From positions 1-45,187 of IMG/VR virus record IMGVR_UViG_3300035698_002903: a stretch of 45,187 nt of DNA; one strand, given 5' to 3'. Under the pieces are notes generated by a model, which did no database searches, was not told the origin of the DNA, and saw only the letters and a list, made by a program, of their open reading frames with translations. This document shows, in pieces, positions 18,249-24,929 of the stretch. The position numbers were made by a program, and so were the translations under genes. Within the stretch, counting starts at the first letter, position 1. Each line of letters begins with the position of its first letter. The DNA comes from a virus.

Positions 18249-18569
18249 TTACTGAAAAACTACTGTATATTCAAGTTTCATAGAGTTACAGTCAAGATCT
18301 TTCTTATACTCCCATCTAGCTATATCTGCTTGTACAGGGAATTTACCTACTTTATAATTTCTAACCAAGAAGTCCTCTGACATTTCAGCTTCCATTCTAC
18401 ATTGTTCTATCTTATAACTTAATAGATCTGACTTAGTGTTTTCTATATCTTCCGTAACAGAACCCCAATCTCTCATCATGCTTAATGCTAGTGCTGTAGC
18501 TCCTGCTGAGAACGATAATATGATCACAGTTACTAGAACTGTTGTCGTTAATTGTTTTAATCTTTTCAT
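18249..18569 (-). CDS. Membrane-anchored small protein, 106 residues
   Basis: A basic start (MKRLKQ) is followed by a hydrophobic segment of about 20 residues (TVLVTVIILSFSAGATALAL), then a charged extracytoplasmic-type domain with two Cys residues. The segment could be a signal anchor or a cleaved signal peptide. It is directly upstream of the lysozyme-like gene. Function unknown; spanin-like or exclusion roles are possible. Confidence 0.55.
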   Translation of the reverse strand: MKRLKQLTTTVLVTVIILSFSAGATALALSMMRDWGSVTEDIENTKSDLLSYKIEQCRMEAEMSEDFLVRNYKVGKFPVQADIARWEYKKDLDCNSMKLEYTVVFQ

Positions 18570-18576
18570 GTTTGTT

Positions 18577-18669
18577 TTAGTTAAAATAAGTATATGGAAT
18601 AAGTAGCATCTGATAGAATACCCAAATGCCTATTGAGGACATAGCTAGTAAGAATAGTTTGCGTTTCAT
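18577..18669 (-). CDS. 30-residue membrane peptide
   Basis: ATG at 18669 preceded by ATAACC at 10 bases; stop TAA at 18577-18579. After MKRK the peptide is hydrophobic (LFLLAMSSIGIWVFYQMLL). Its start motif is the same as that of clear genes in this operon, which supports translation. Confidence 0.45.
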   Translation of the reverse strand: MKRKLFLLAMSSIGIWVFYQMLLIPYTYFN

Positions 18670-18702
18670 AGTATGAGTTGGTTATAATTTATAATTAGTT
18701 TA

Positions 18703-18903
18703 CTACATTTCTTTAGAAATGTCAATATCCTTGATCATCTGTTCAAATTTCCTTCTTAGATTCTTGATAGTTCTAGCAGCACTAGCTTTATCTATTTTAT
18801 TATTCTTGACTAAGCGGATATGGTTGAGTGCCGAAACATGAATATTTCTTGCTTGGGGGATATCCTCAGTATCATCTGCTAATTGTTGGAATTCCTTTAT
18901 CAT
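18703..18903 (-). CDS. Small helical hypothetical protein, 66 residues
   Basis: Charged, probably all-helical protein with no Cys, no membrane segment and no recognised family. The neighbouring 65-residue gene upstream is separated from it by one base. The two have similar size and character (both with LRRKF or LRGRI-type basic helices near the end) and may be distant duplicates. Confidence 0.5.
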   Translation of the reverse strand: MIKEFQQLADDTEDIPQARNIHVSALNHIRLVKNNKIDKASAARTIKNLRRKFEQMIKDIDISKEM

Positions 18904-18904
18904 A

Positions 18905-19102
18905 TTAACAATTTTTAATTAATTTATTAATTCTTCCCCTTAAATTATTGAGTGTTTCATGCGATACACCCTCAATCTCATATTTAATTATTCCCTGAAT
19001 TGCATTATGAACCTCTAGGAATATCTGATCTGCTTCTGGTGTTGAGTCTAAATTCAATAGTGTTTGTTCCATTTCGTTTAATGTAGATATTGTTTCATCC
19101 AT
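18905..19102 (-). CDS. Small helical hypothetical protein, 65 residues
   Basis: Acidic first half (MDETISTLNEMEQTLLNLD) and basic last part, predicted helical. ATG at 19102 has TTAACC 10 bases upstream. Paired with the next gene after a one-base gap. No family recognised. Confidence 0.5.
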   Translation of the reverse strand: MDETISTLNEMEQTLLNLDSTPEADQIFLEVHNAIQGIIKYEIEGVSHETLNNLRGRINKLIKNC

Positions 19103-19133
19103 AAGGTTTTAGGGTTAATGGATATGATTATTT

Positions 19134-19223
19134 TTAGTCAAGAAGTTTACGTAAAGCCTCCTCATAAGGCAAGCCGTGGATTGCTTCTATTATTTTTCTT
19201 TTGAATTGTTCGCGTGTGTTCAT
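19134..19223 (-). CDS. 29-residue peptide
   Basis: ATG at 19223, stop at 19134-19136. Sequence MNTREQFKRKIIEAIHGLPY and onward looks like one amphipathic helix plus a short tail. It fills a gap between two genes of the operon with the same strand; real but unproven. Confidence 0.4.
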   Translation of the reverse strand: MNTREQFKRKIIEAIHGLPYEEALRKLLD

Positions 19224-19261
19224 ATTTATGAATTATTGATTTAAGGTTTTACCTACCCTGC

Positions 19262-19399
19262 TTATTTATTGTTAAGATTTTCTATGAAATTATCATCTGC
19301 CCAAGTTGAGGCAGTTAGTCCCCAAATTATAGTTCCTGTTGTTGAGGCCACTATAGCCAATATTATTAGTGCTAGTCTGTATTTTTTAAGTAGTTTCAT
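19262..19399 (-). CDS. 45-residue single-helix membrane protein
   Basis: Start chosen at the ATG at 19399 (MKLLKKYRL), which gives a basic N-terminus and a hydrophobic segment ALIILAIVASTTGTIIWG. A longer reading from 19456 would overlap the lipoprotein gene by 47 bases. The tail is short and polar. Part of the cluster of small envelope proteins. Confidence 0.5.
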   Translation of the reverse strand: MKLLKKYRLALIILAIVASTTGTIIWGLTASTWADDNFIENLNNK

Positions 19400-19409
19400 T
19401 TTGAAGGGA

Positions 19410-19658
19410 TTAAGGTTTGCCAAAATGGTCTGTGGTATTACTTGTTCCATCATCATAATAAACTGTTTGTTTTAATCCATATCCTTCTTTGACGTTTGGT
19501 GATGTGGTATATCCCCAATGCAAATTTTCTTCCGATAGTTTTACGTACTCATTCTTAACCCTTGTAATTTTTTTCTGTGGTGCTGAACATCCAGACATGA
19601 GTAAAATTGTTAATAAAATTATTGCTATCTTCTCCTCCGTCTTGTTTTGTTTAGTCAT
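19410..19658 (-). CDS. Small lipoprotein (82 residues)
   Basis: The N-terminus has a short polar stretch, a hydrophobic core (IAIILLTILLMSGC) and a lipobox LMSGC with Cys24, so signal peptidase II processing and lipid attachment are expected. The mature part of ~58 residues is polar. It overlaps the upstream 64-residue gene by four bases. Phage lipoproteins of this size serve as o-spanins or as superinfection-exclusion proteins; no proline-rich Rz1 pattern is seen. Confidence 0.65.
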   Translation of the reverse strand: MTKQNKTEEKIAIILLTILLMSGCSAPQKKITRVKNEYVKLSEENLHWGYTTSPNVKEGYGLKQTVYYDDGTSNTTDHFGKP

Positions 19659-19849
19659 TTGGTTTTGATTAGCAATTCATCTTGTCTAAAAAATCTACAA
19701 TCATCAAACATGGTATTCCAATCTGCATTCTTCCCATCCTTTCTAAAAGCATATCCGTACTTGTGACTTCCAAAATAATCATCAATACACAGAACTGCTT
19801 GCATCTTTCCTGTGATTGGGTGTTTTAGTTTTTTAATATAGCTGCTCAT
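19655..19849 (-). CDS. Hypothetical protein, 64 residues
   Basis: Mixed alpha/beta composition with many aromatic residues (DDYFGSHKYGYAFRKDGK; WNTMFDDCRFFRQDE). Coupled to the downstream lipoprotein by a four-base overlap; TAACC lies 10 bases upstream of its ATG. No family recognised. Confidence 0.5.
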   Translation of the reverse strand: MSSYIKKLKHPITGKMQAVLCIDDYFGSHKYGYAFRKDGKNADWNTMFDDCRFFRQDELLIKTK

Positions 19850-19887
19850 ATAATATTTTGGTTAGGTTTGCACAATGTGCGAATTAG

Positions 19888-20184
19888 TTAATTAAATATT
19901 ATCTCTGTGTACCCTTTTATTTCTGGCACAGCTTCATGATATATCTCCGTTGTATTTCTCAACAGTGCATGAAGAAGATCATCTATGTTGGTGCAATTAA
20001 CTTCTCCGTCATTCTCAACACAAAGAAAACTGTCTTCCCCAAACTTTTCTTTAAGGGCAGCATCTGTCCTATCTTCTAGGTATTCTAACGAATTTTTTAC
20101 TTGATTTAGCTCTACCCTAGCGTGACTATCAACACAGCCTGTAAGCAATAATGAAAAAGCTAATAGTAGTAATAAAAATTTCAT
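19888..20184 (-). CDS. Small lipoprotein (98 residues)
   Basis: Signal sequence MKFLLLLLAFSLLLTGCVDS with lipobox LLTGC (Cys17). The mature part is helical (ELNQVKNSLEYLEDRTDAAL) with two further Cys residues that could form a disulfide. ATAACC lies 10 bases upstream of the ATG. It is the first gene after the inverted-repeat element at 20204-20393 in the direction of transcription. Envelope function unknown. Confidence 0.65.
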   Translation of the reverse strand: MKFLLLLLAFSLLLTGCVDSHARVELNQVKNSLEYLEDRTDAALKEKFGEDSFLCVENDGEVNCTNIDDLLHALLRNTTEIYHEAVPEIKGYTEIIFN

Positions 20185-20203
20185 AATGTTTTTTGGTTAT
20201 TTA

Positions 20204-20393
20204 TATAGACTTTTATGATGAGCTGAATGGTAGAGATTTGCCGAGTGGGAATGTATCGGGTTTGCCGCCGCTACCCCTTATTTTCTAAATTAACATTCTC
20301 CTCAAGCCTTCTTGGTTCTCGTATAGTCACTCTACATAACAGCAGTTAAACGGATACTATTCCGCCACACTCAGCCCATCATAGGAATCTATA
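20204..20393. other. 190-base inverted-repeat element, candidate structured RNA
   Basis: Arms of 23 bases at 20204-20226 and 20371-20393 match at 19 of 23 positions; on either RNA strand two of the four differences become G-U pairs. Within it GGTAG (20229-20233) pairs with CTACC (20271-20275), CCGA (20241-20244) with TCGG (20256-20259), and CGGA (20351-20354) with TCCG (20361-20364). It lies between two minus-strand genes with almost no coding overlap (5 bases at the 3' end of the 38-residue gene). No tRNA fold was found. It may be a processed or regulatory RNA of the leftward transcript, or a DNA cruciform site. Confidence 0.5.
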
Positions 20394-20505
20394 TTTTAAA
20401 GTTCAAGTCGTCTATAAGTCCAGCAACAACATCGCTTCTCTCTTCATTCTCTGTGCAATTCTCATAGTCCTTAATTGCCTGTATCAGCCTTTTTACTATG
20501 TCCAT
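20389..20505 (-). CDS. 38-residue acidic peptide
   Basis: ATG at 20505, TAG at 20389-20391. The sequence (MDIVKRLIQAIKDYENCTEN and onward) is helical and acidic. Its last codons run into the right arm of the inverted-repeat element. It sits 11 bases after the next gene upstream in transcription. No family recognised. Confidence 0.4.
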   Translation of the reverse strand: MDIVKRLIQAIKDYENCTENEERSDVVAGLIDDLNFKI

Positions 20506-20516
20506 ATAACTATATA

Positions 20517-20717
20517 TTAATAAATCCCTGTAACTACTTTAACCCCATGGTCGTCTCTAACTTCTATGTCATGACCTATGTGCTCATTCCATTGGATTCC
20601 AGCAATAGTTCCTGCTTCTACCGTGTCATTTACCATGACACCACCAACTCTTGTGTTTGGCTTAATATACACTTTTCCGTTTCTAACTTCAAAACATGTT
20701 TCAAATCTTATTTTCAT
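20517..20717 (-). CDS. Small beta-rich hypothetical protein, 66 residues
   Basis: Beta-strand-like alternation (FETCFEVRNGKVYIKPNT; VTGIY) suggests a small barrel or SH3-like fold. It overlaps the stop of the upstream 100-residue gene by four bases (ATGA-type). Function unknown. Confidence 0.5.
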   Translation of the reverse strand: MKIRFETCFEVRNGKVYIKPNTRVGGVMVNDTVEAGTIAGIQWNEHIGHDIEVRDDHGVKVVTGIY

Positions 20718-21016
20718 ATTTTATTTATTATATCAGTAATTTCTTCTAGGCAATCGTTGTGCCCATTATTATTTATCCTGAATGAGTCCTTGTCTACTGG
20801 GTATCCATTTATCTCATTAGGAATATCTTCTTCTTTCATCTTCTTCGGCAACTTACTCTTTATCTCATCAAGTAAGTCTTGGCGAGCTTGCTGTACCATT
20901 TGTCCAGCTTCAGTCGCACCCTTCTCCAGTATCTTCCGTAAACTTTTACGAGATTGCTTATCGGTTATCCCTCTTTCATCTAATTTTTTGTCTATCCAGT
21001 CTGTGTTATCTTTCAT
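20714..21016 (-). CDS. Hypothetical protein, 100 residues
   Basis: Highly charged helical protein (DKKLDERGITDKQSRKSLRK; KGATEAGQMVQQARQDLLDE). Coupled by overlap to the genes on both sides. No motif or family recognised; an opposite-strand open frame over the same bases lacks any protein-like pattern. Confidence 0.5.
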   Translation of the reverse strand: MKDNTDWIDKKLDERGITDKQSRKSLRKILEKGATEAGQMVQQARQDLLDEIKSKLPKKMKEEDIPNEINGYPVDKDSFRINNNGHNDCLEEITDIINKI

Positions 21017-21149
21017 CTTTAGGTGTTACATTATATTTCTTTTCCTCAGCCTTTGTCATCCTTCTTACTGTACAAGGAATGTCGCTTGGCCTGTTTAATG
21101 CTTTCTGCCCTCCTGGTGTGACATACCTTAGTGCGTCTTTTGAATACAT
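21006..21149 (-). CDS. 47-residue basic protein
   Basis: ATG at 21149 with ATAACC 7 bases upstream; TAA at 21006-21008 overlaps the next gene by 11 bases. Sequence MYSKDALRYVTPGGQKALNR and onward, with one Cys. The start motif and overlap support it as a real gene. Confidence 0.45.
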   Translation of the reverse strand: MYSKDALRYVTPGGQKALNRPSDIPCTVRRMTKAEEKKYNVTPKDER

Positions 21150-21173
21150 AGTGAGGGGTTATATTTATTTTTG

Positions 21174-21251
21174 TTAGAATAGTCCGTTAAGTGTATACCC
21201 TGATATAAAGGCTATCATTCCAAGTGCTAGTATTGCGTTAAGTGTTTTCAT
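21174..21251 (-). CDS. 25-residue membrane peptide
   Basis: Starts in an ATGA overlap with the stop of the NinB-like gene and encodes MKTLNAILALGMIAFISGYT followed by five residues: one hydrophobic helix. The coupling is the main support. Confidence 0.4.
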   Translation of the reverse strand: MKTLNAILALGMIAFISGYTLNGLF

Positions 21252-21649
21252 GACTTAGAGGTTAGTTTAGATAATGCTTCATCTGTTCCTTTGAACATAG
21301 GTATTTCTTCAACCTTTTCTTTAGTTAGATCTCTTAACATAATTTCTTCTATTGAGGGGAATGCAACACTAACTCCTTGTCCTGCGGTGAACCTGTTTAT
21401 AACTTCGTAAATCTTAGTTATCTCATCTGTGTTAAGCTCTGTTGTGCTTTCCTTGTTAAACATTATCTTTTGAGTAGCACGCCATAGATACTCCTTAACA
21501 GAACTTGATGTCCATGTTATGTCTATTTCTGGCTTTAAAACCTTTTTCATATCCAGTCCTTTTTCATTAAGCTCGTCTGCTAGGTCTGTGAAATATTTAT
21601 GGAAGGCTCTGTTCTGAGCCTTTGTTCGTTGTTTTTTTTCTTTATCCAT
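21248..21649 (-). CDS. NinB-like phage recombination-associated protein
   Basis: 133 residues. RTKAQNRAFHKYFTDLADEL, the KVLKPEIDITWTSSSVKEYL block and YEVINRF with a following VAFPSIEE block match a widespread phage family, often annotated NinB-like, that accompanies annealing proteins and exonucleases. NinB binds single-stranded DNA and works in the RecBCD/RecFOR-independent phage pathway. Here it directly follows the exonuclease gene with a one-base overlap, which supports a shared job in recombination. The family call is from recalled pattern. Confidence 0.6.
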   Translation of the reverse strand: MDKEKKQRTKAQNRAFHKYFTDLADELNEKGLDMKKVLKPEIDITWTSSSVKEYLWRATQKIMFNKESTTELNTDEITKIYEVINRFTAGQGVSVAFPSIEEIMLRDLTKEKVEEIPMFKGTDEALSKLTSKS

Positions 21650-22263
21650 TAGAAAGCGAGGTTAGATAATTGTTCGTCTATTTCCTTAAGAGCTGTTTCC
21701 TGATATTCTTTTAAGAATGTTATGTCTAGTTCATAGTCTTCTCTAAGAAGTTCTATCACAACCATTGGAAGTATTTGGATTCGTGGGTCATACAAAACAA
21801 AGTATAACTTCTCAAGATCTTCATTAACTATAAAGTATTGCATTGCCTGTTCCTCATACTCTTTAGGAATTGATTCTTCAAAGTGTGCTTGCAGATGTTT
21901 TGCAGATGCTAAACACTTAATTTCAACTGCTTCCTTGTATTTGTCATCAATCTTTATGAGTCCATCAGGAGAAAGTGCTATATCTTTGTTAAAATCGCTT
22001 ACACACAATCCTACACGCTCTACCTCTTTGCCCTTACTGTCTTCAAATAGCTCTATAGCTTCATCTTCCAGCCTATGTCCTCTTTCCATTGGATCTTCTT
22101 TTGGCTCTACTACTGCTATTCGTTCAGCCATTAGATTATAATATCCAATCTTTTTACCGCTTCCCCTCTTAACTACAATTCCATTTAGCTTAGATCCTGT
22201 GATTTTTCCTTTACGGCTCTCTAGCCATGCTTCTGAGTTTTGATCTTGTTCTAGTATTTTCAT
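21649..22263 (-). CDS. YqaJ/lambda-exonuclease-type 5'-3' exonuclease
   Basis: 204 residues. PD-(D/E)XK nuclease of the viral recombinase group: SEAWLESRKGKITGSKL near the N-terminus, MERGHRLEDEAIELF, SPDG with Asp100, and AVEIKC with Glu114 and Lys116 as the catalytic core. It would resect double-stranded DNA ends to leave single strands for the annealing protein. One-base overlaps with the annealing-protein gene before it and the NinB-like gene after it make a compact recombination operon. Length is usual for the family. Confidence 0.85.
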   Translation of the reverse strand: MKILEQDQNSEAWLESRKGKITGSKLNGIVVKRGSGKKIGYYNLMAERIAVVEPKEDPMERGHRLEDEAIELFEDSKGKEVERVGLCVSDFNKDIALSPDGLIKIDDKYKEAVEIKCLASAKHLQAHFEESIPKEYEEQAMQYFIVNEDLEKLYFVLYDPRIQILPMVVIELLREDYELDITFLKEYQETALKEIDEQLSNLAF

Positions 22264-22754
22264 TATTTAGTTAGGTTAGATTTTACTTCGTCTTTAACAG
22301 AAACAACGTTTTTATCTCCCATTAAAGACCCAAGGGATAAGTAGCATTCTTTTAGTTCATCAATAGTCTTACAGTCACGGAGAGAAGATATAGCCTCAAG
22401 TTTCTTATTCTCAAGATACTCGTTAAATTCTTCCATTTCCTCACTAGATGCTATTTCTCCACTTGCCATATATCCAAGCATTGCTAATGCTCTACCAACG
22501 GCTATTGATTCTAGCTTTTCAAATGCCTTTTGTCCTTTATTCTCTCCTACTGCGTGTCCTGTTGCTTCTGCTGATTCTGGTTTAGATTTGTCTTTTAGAA
22601 TCCTAGCTTTAAACATTATGTTTACACCTTCTACCTTTGGTTCAGTTTCAATCAGTCCGTTCGGACAATCTTCTCTGAATAGCTTAATCCTTTCAGATAC
22701 TTTTGCGTAGTCTGCACCACCGCCTATTTTTATTGTTTCTGCTTTTTTATTCAT
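22263..22754 (-). CDS. Erf/Sak-type single-strand annealing protein
   Basis: 163 residues. DYAKVSERIKLFREDCPNG, then ARILKD, ATGHAVGENKGQ and FEKLESIAVGRALAMLGY match short phage annealing or mediator proteins of the Erf/Rad52-like superfamily. It would bind single-stranded ends made by the exonuclease coded just downstream and promote strand annealing. The C-terminal ~50 residues form a charged helix, possibly for partner binding. The gene order annealing protein-exonuclease-NinB-like is a recurrent phage arrangement. Confidence 0.75.
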   Translation of the reverse strand: MNKKAETIKIGGGADYAKVSERIKLFREDCPNGLIETEPKVEGVNIMFKARILKDKSKPESAEATGHAVGENKGQKAFEKLESIAVGRALAMLGYMASGEIASSEEMEEFNEYLENKKLEAISSLRDCKTIDELKECYLSLGSLMGDKNVVSVKDEVKSNLTK

Positions 22755-22755
22755 A

Positions 22756-22926
22756 TTACCAGAATTTGTTAGTTAATTTGCTGTCTATTGGTCTTCTTGT
22801 TGGAGCTTGCCATTGCTTCTTTAGAACCTCTGCCATTCTATCAATGTCTACCATTGCACACTTAAGAGAACAGTAGTAATCAGAATTGATATTAGAGAGG
22901 CTTTTATTACAAACTGTGCATTTCAT
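22756..22926 (-). CDS. 56-residue zinc-finger protein
   Basis: ATG at 22926, TAA at 22756-22758. CTVCNK at the N-terminus and YYCSLKCA 12 residues on give a CxxC/CxxxC zinc site, followed by a helical tail rich in Arg and Lys. ATAACC lies 10 bases upstream. Likely a small metal-bound DNA- or protein-binding module; placed just ahead of the annealing protein. Confidence 0.55.
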   Translation of the reverse strand: MKCTVCNKSLSNINSDYYCSLKCAMVDIDRMAEVLKKQWQAPTRRPIDSKLTNKFW

Positions 22927-23045
22927 GCTAGGTTTTGGTTATCTTCATAATCCATTCGTTTCTCAATCATACATTCTCTGCTGAACTGTTCGTCAGCCGA
23001 GAGTTGATGTTCTAAGACATCTTCTTGATACATTGGTTTTTCCAT
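22923..23045 (-). CDS. 40-residue acidic protein
   Basis: ATG at 23045 with TTAACC 9 bases upstream; the TGA overlaps the ATG of the zinc-finger gene (ATGA). Acidic helical peptide (MEKPMYQEDVLEHQLSADEQ). It is the first gene after the strong promoter at 23137-23165. Confidence 0.5.
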   Translation of the reverse strand: MEKPMYQEDVLEHQLSADEQFSRECMIEKRMDYEDNQNLA

Positions 23046-23136
23046 TAGGTTGAGGGTTAATGATAGTTGATCTTGAATTTGTTTTATGCTTCGTTAGTGT
23101 CTAGTGACTGAAGCTTTCCTTTTCTTGATCATCTAC

Positions 23137-23165
23137 ATTGTATAGTAACTCTTAATTAAAGTCAA
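23137..23165 (-). promoter_or_regulatory. Sigma-70-like promoter for the recombination/accessory operon
   Basis: On the minus strand TTGACT (23165-23160), a 17-base spacer and TACAAT (23142-23137): five of six matches in each hexamer. It faces the acidic 40-residue gene that starts at 23045 and the operon down to 16112. The -35 box overlaps the last codons of the ribbon-helix-helix gene, so that regulator could control its own downstream promoter. Confidence 0.65.
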
Positions 23166-23326
23166 GCATTTCTTTTCCTTTTATCTACAAACTCTATACC
23201 GCTATCACTAGCGATTAAGTCCTTGACGTATAGAGAAGCACCTTTACCTTTGATCTCTTTACTGTATAGATCAAGTTTTCTTTTCTCGTCTTCTTGCATG
23301 TTAATGTTTAGTTGTGTTCTTTTCAT
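23162..23326 (-). CDS. Ribbon-helix-helix (CopG/Arc-like) regulator, 54 residues
   Basis: ATG at 23326, TGA at 23162-23164. KRTQLNINMQEDEKRKLDLY starts with a short beta strand (RTQLNINM) followed by two helices (DEKRKLDLYSKE and SLYVKDLIASDS), the layout of a ribbon-helix-helix DNA-binding domain. The stop lies inside the promoter at 23137-23165. A likely repressor or modulator of early genes. Confidence 0.6.
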   Translation of the reverse strand: MKRTQLNINMQEDEKRKLDLYSKEIKGKGASLYVKDLIASDSGIEFVDKRKRNA

Positions 23327-23330
23327 ATTA

Positions 23331-23630
23331 TTAGTTATTTAATTGTATGTATAAATTAGCTAACGCCTCGGATGGCGTGTGACCTCTTTCACAAAGAGGC
23401 ATATTGGGAGTGTCTTGATTATATACAACATACCAGTCATCAGTATGTAGCCCATTACACCAATGAGATAAATAGTGTATGTCATTGCTACACACCTCTA
23501 CTAACTCTTCTAGGGTTGGGCGGTATAGGTTTTTGTTTGGATTCCCTTTTTTAAACACTTGACCACCGTGCATTTTATCTTGCGGAAACCCTGCATCCTT
23601 CAACTGCTTTGCTAATTTGTAATCAATCAT
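23331..23630 (-). CDS. Conserved phage hypothetical protein, 99 residues
   Basis: DYKLAKQLKDAGFPQDK, RPTLEELVEVCSND, HTDDWYVVYNQ and TPSEALANLYIQLN form a pattern shared by many phage proteins of ~100 residues, usually unnamed. Function unknown. It lies between the methyltransferase and the ribbon-helix-helix gene, with four bases to the latter. Confidence 0.6.
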   Translation of the reverse strand: MIDYKLAKQLKDAGFPQDKMHGGQVFKKGNPNKNLYRPTLEELVEVCSNDIHYLSHWCNGLHTDDWYVVYNQDTPNMPLCERGHTPSEALANLYIQLNN

Positions 23631-23639
23631 AAGGTGTTG

Positions 23640-24245
23640 TTAAAATAAAGTAGTTTTAGTTTGTGACTCATTAAAGACGTGAAGACCTAGTTCAGGATCA
23701 ACCATGTTTCTTAATAATTTCCTTTTATCGGGATAGTCGTGTTTAGATAAGTTGAATCCATAAACTTCGTGTGACCCTACTATGTCATTATGTACCCTCC
23801 CTTTCTCTGCTACGAATGTAATCATTTGAAAGTTAGTCCAAAACAAATGACGGTGCATCAGCTTCCCCTCTATAAGAGGCTCATAGTATGGCTTAACGTT
23901 TTCTACTACCCACTTGCACCCTTTAGGTGCAAAGTTCTGTAGTAAAATTATCTCTTGGTATAGGGCCATATCAGGATACAGAGCTTCGTATTGTCCTGCG
24001 TGAACACCACAACGCCTTATATCAGAGTGACTAGGACAAGGAGGGCTTGACCAAATAAAATCAAACTCTTTATGGTGGTCTAATAAATACTGATGTGCGT
24101 CATCTACTATAACTGTATCATTAGAAAAGAAGTCTTGATATATATGTGCAATCTTTGAATCATACTCAACTGCCGTTATTTCGTGCTTATCCCCCCAAAG
24201 TTTACGATTGCCCCCGATTCCTGCATATAGATTTAGTATTTTCAT
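23640..24245 (-). CDS. Small C5 cytosine DNA methyltransferase
   Basis: Start set at ATG 24245 (MKILNLYAGIGG), because the alternative ATG at 24269 would overlap the gene before it. 201 residues. Motif I NLYAGIGGN binds S-adenosylmethionine; motif IV SSPPCPSHSD has the catalytic Cys; motif VI WVVENVKPYY has the Glu. The protein is much shorter than typical Dcm enzymes (~330-450 residues), with little room for a target-recognition domain, as in other compact phage enzymes of this type. It may protect phage DNA from host restriction. No partner endonuclease gene is evident. Confidence 0.85.
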   Translation of the reverse strand: MKILNLYAGIGGNRKLWGDKHEITAVEYDSKIAHIYQDFFSNDTVIVDDAHQYLLDHHKEFDFIWSSPPCPSHSDIRRCGVHAGQYEALYPDMALYQEIILLQNFAPKGCKWVVENVKPYYEPLIEGKLMHRHLFWTNFQMITFVAEKGRVHNDIVGSHEVYGFNLSKHDYPDKRKLLRNMVDPELGLHVFNESQTKTTLF

Positions 24246-24259
24246 GAAAATTAAGTAGT

Positions 24260-24505
24260 TTACATACAATCTTTACATACTCCATTGAATCTCACGTCTT
24301 CTGCTCCACAAGCACAATATCCATCCATAACCTCATTAGCATACTCTATAAAGCATCCCCACATTTCATTCTTCTTGTCGTCTTTACCGTCTATCATTTC
24401 GTGGAAATATGGTGCGTCTTGCGGCTCTCCTGTTGATTCACAATAATCACCTACTAATTCATGTAGGAATTCTATTCTTTCTGCGTCTGGGTTTGGTGTA
24501 CTCAT
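24260..24505 (-). CDS. Small acidic protein with C-terminal zinc-binding Cys
   Basis: 81 residues, strongly acidic. GYCACGAEDVRFNGVCKDCM at the end has a CxC/CxxC set for one zinc ion. TTAACC lies 9 bases upstream of the ATG. Sits just before the methyltransferase. No family recognised. Confidence 0.55.
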   Translation of the reverse strand: MSTPNPDAERIEFLHELVGDYCESTGEPQDAPYFHEMIDGKDDKKNEMWGCFIEYANEVMDGYCACGAEDVRFNGVCKDCM

Positions 24506-24516
24506 AGTTAGCTGGG

Positions 24517-24729
24517 TTAATTGTTTTTTATTAGCTCACTAAGTGTTTTCCTTAAGTCGTTCTTAAAATCCAACAGAAAATCTTTAGGGGCTTTTAGGTG
24601 TGTTGCGAAAGCATCTGCAAACAAAAGAGCTGCGTCAATGCAAGAACCTGCAATGTCTGCTTCCTCGCCTACCATCACTTTGTTTGAATAAATCGTTATG
24701 TTTTCATCTTCGTATACCTTGTTTTTCAT
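24517..24729 (-). CDS. Small hypothetical protein, 70 residues
   Basis: An N-terminal beta stretch (VYEDENITIYSNKVMVG) is followed by helices (DAALLFADAFATHLKAPK). ATAACC lies 10 bases upstream of the ATG at 24729. It overlaps the end of the previous gene by 26 bases. Function unknown. Confidence 0.5.
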   Translation of the reverse strand: MKNKVYEDENITIYSNKVMVGEEADIAGSCIDAALLFADAFATHLKAPKDFLLDFKNDLRKTLSELIKNN

Positions 24730-24895
24730 ATTTTAATTCGGTTATAAATTGTTCAGCTGTTTCGGCTGGTTTAGATGCATTCTTATATAGGGCAACAATA
24801 GATTCAGCCTGAAGAGCCCTACGCCTCCATTGTAAGAGTTGCTTGTGTAACCATTCTTGGTTTTCTTTTTGTATTCCGTGGTTGCAATCTTTCAT
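24704..24895 (-). CDS. First gene of the leftward operon, 63-residue helical protein
   Basis: Start chosen at ATG 24895 (MKDCNHGIQKENQEWLHKQL). A second ATG at 24910 lies within the -10 box of the best promoter. The protein is helical with a basic middle (QWRRRALQAESIVALYK). If transcription starts about seven bases after the -10 box, the message would be nearly leaderless. No family recognised. Confidence 0.5.
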   Translation of the reverse strand: MKDCNHGIQKENQEWLHKQLLQWRRRALQAESIVALYKNASKPAETAEQFITELKYEKQGIRR

Positions 24896-24901
24896 GATCC
24901 T

Positions 24902-24929
24902 AGTATACATGGTTGTATAGAATATGCAA
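24902..24929 (-). promoter_or_regulatory. Candidate promoter for the leftward operon
   Basis: On the minus strand TTGCAT (24929-24924), 16-base spacer, TATACT (24907-24902). Reasonable sigma-70-like fit directly ahead of ATG 24895. It lies 12 bases from the palindrome at 24941-24977, which is well placed to act as its operator. Confidence 0.45.

Noticed and set aside
20204-20393. tRNA or tmRNA gene
   Set aside because: No acceptor stem with a TPsiC arm and 3' CCA-type end could be fitted on either strand.
20475-21098. 207-codon plus-strand open frame
   Set aside because: It runs opposite to several coupled minus-strand genes and is rich in Ser, Phe and Cys, as expected from antisense reading.
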